Assembly (NCBI GenBank): GCA_020860245.1 | Contig: JAJBUQ010000039.1 | Span: 138,299 to 202,298, forward strand | Source of the DNA: Rikenellaceae bacterium | GTDB taxonomy: Bacteria; Bacteroidota; Bacteroidia; Bacteroidales; Rikenellaceae | Direction: 5' to 3' | DNA: 64,000 nt | Shown here: piece by piece, positions 63,982 to 64,000 of the stretch | Numbering within the stretch: position 1 is the stretch's first letter | How the letters are laid out: each line of letters starts with the position of its first letter | Notes under the pieces: model-generated | Database searches by the model: none | What the model was told of the DNA's origin: nothing | The model's input: only the letters and a program-made list of their open reading frames with translations | Made by a program: the position numbers and the translations under genes

Positions 63982-64000
63982 TTTAGGCTCTTACCTTTAT

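Noticed and set aside
1-64000. CRISPR array, mobile element, toxin-antitoxin or defence system
   Set aside because: I saw no regular spaced repeats, transposase, integrase, phage protein, restriction enzyme or toxin-antitoxin pair. Almost all genes are core functions.

Overview
The window is a gene-dense piece of a Bacteroidota chromosome, most probably order Bacteroidales. The evidence is a recurring TAnnTTTG element (the -7 box of the Bacteroidota primary sigma factor, several with a TTG about 19-21 bases upstream), the near absence of Shine-Dalgarno sequences, single-chain PurL, a serC-serA-DUF1015 cluster, a biotin-dependent carboxyltransferase next to a small biotin carrier, cytochrome bd, and secreted GH2 glycosidases. 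HydG, a clostridial-type 2[4Fe-4S] ferredoxin and the futalosine-pathway enzyme MqnC suggest an anaerobe or microaerophile with [FeFe] hydrogenase and menaquinone made by the futalosine route. I found no rRNA, tRNA, CRISPR array, insertion sequence, prophage or plasmid function.

Layout. 1-13 kb: the end of an unrecognised protein, an O-methyltransferase, then purL-murI-ftsK-lolA-like, the carboxyltransferase/biotin carrier pair, a DUF2271 protein and greA. 13-20.8 kb: cls facing a HIT protein, ispE, a decayed VOC gene, and a minus-strand cluster (MATE, yicC, gmk, nadD, TPR, nitroreductase). 20.9-31.7 kb: serC-serA-DUF1015-DUF6492-like-EamA, hydG on the other strand, an SNF-type Na+ symporter, ferredoxin, mqnC and a carboxynorspermidine dehydrogenase. 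31.7-38 kb: queD-polA on the minus strand, era, and a broken GH2 gene. 38-48.7 kb: two small envelope proteins, cydAB, an intact GH2 enzyme, and metF-LTA-synthase-like-folC. 48.8-64 kb: a lipoprotein, rel/spoT-HdeD-like-cupin, a GT2 glycosyltransferase, a secreted protein with a COG2509 flavoprotein, dapA-proB, HAD-PAP2-deacetylase, dnaE and trxA.

Most genes are core housekeeping: purines, cell wall, lipids, serine, lysine, proline, folate, replication and (p)ppGpp. The respiratory theme is cytochrome bd, which oxidises quinol, together with mqnC, which helps make menaquinone. The fermentative theme is HydG, ferredoxin and the acyl-CoA carboxyltransferase.

No clearly new multi-gene system is visible. 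The points most worth a second look are gene-level. cydB has an in-frame amber stop followed by a conserved-looking tail. PolA has lost two metal-binding acids of the proofreading site. A GH2 gene carries both a one-base frameshift and a lost acid/base residue. A VOC gene has decayed across three frames. greA has a terminator-like hairpin in its leader. The DUF2271 protein carries a motif like those used for covalent flavin attachment.
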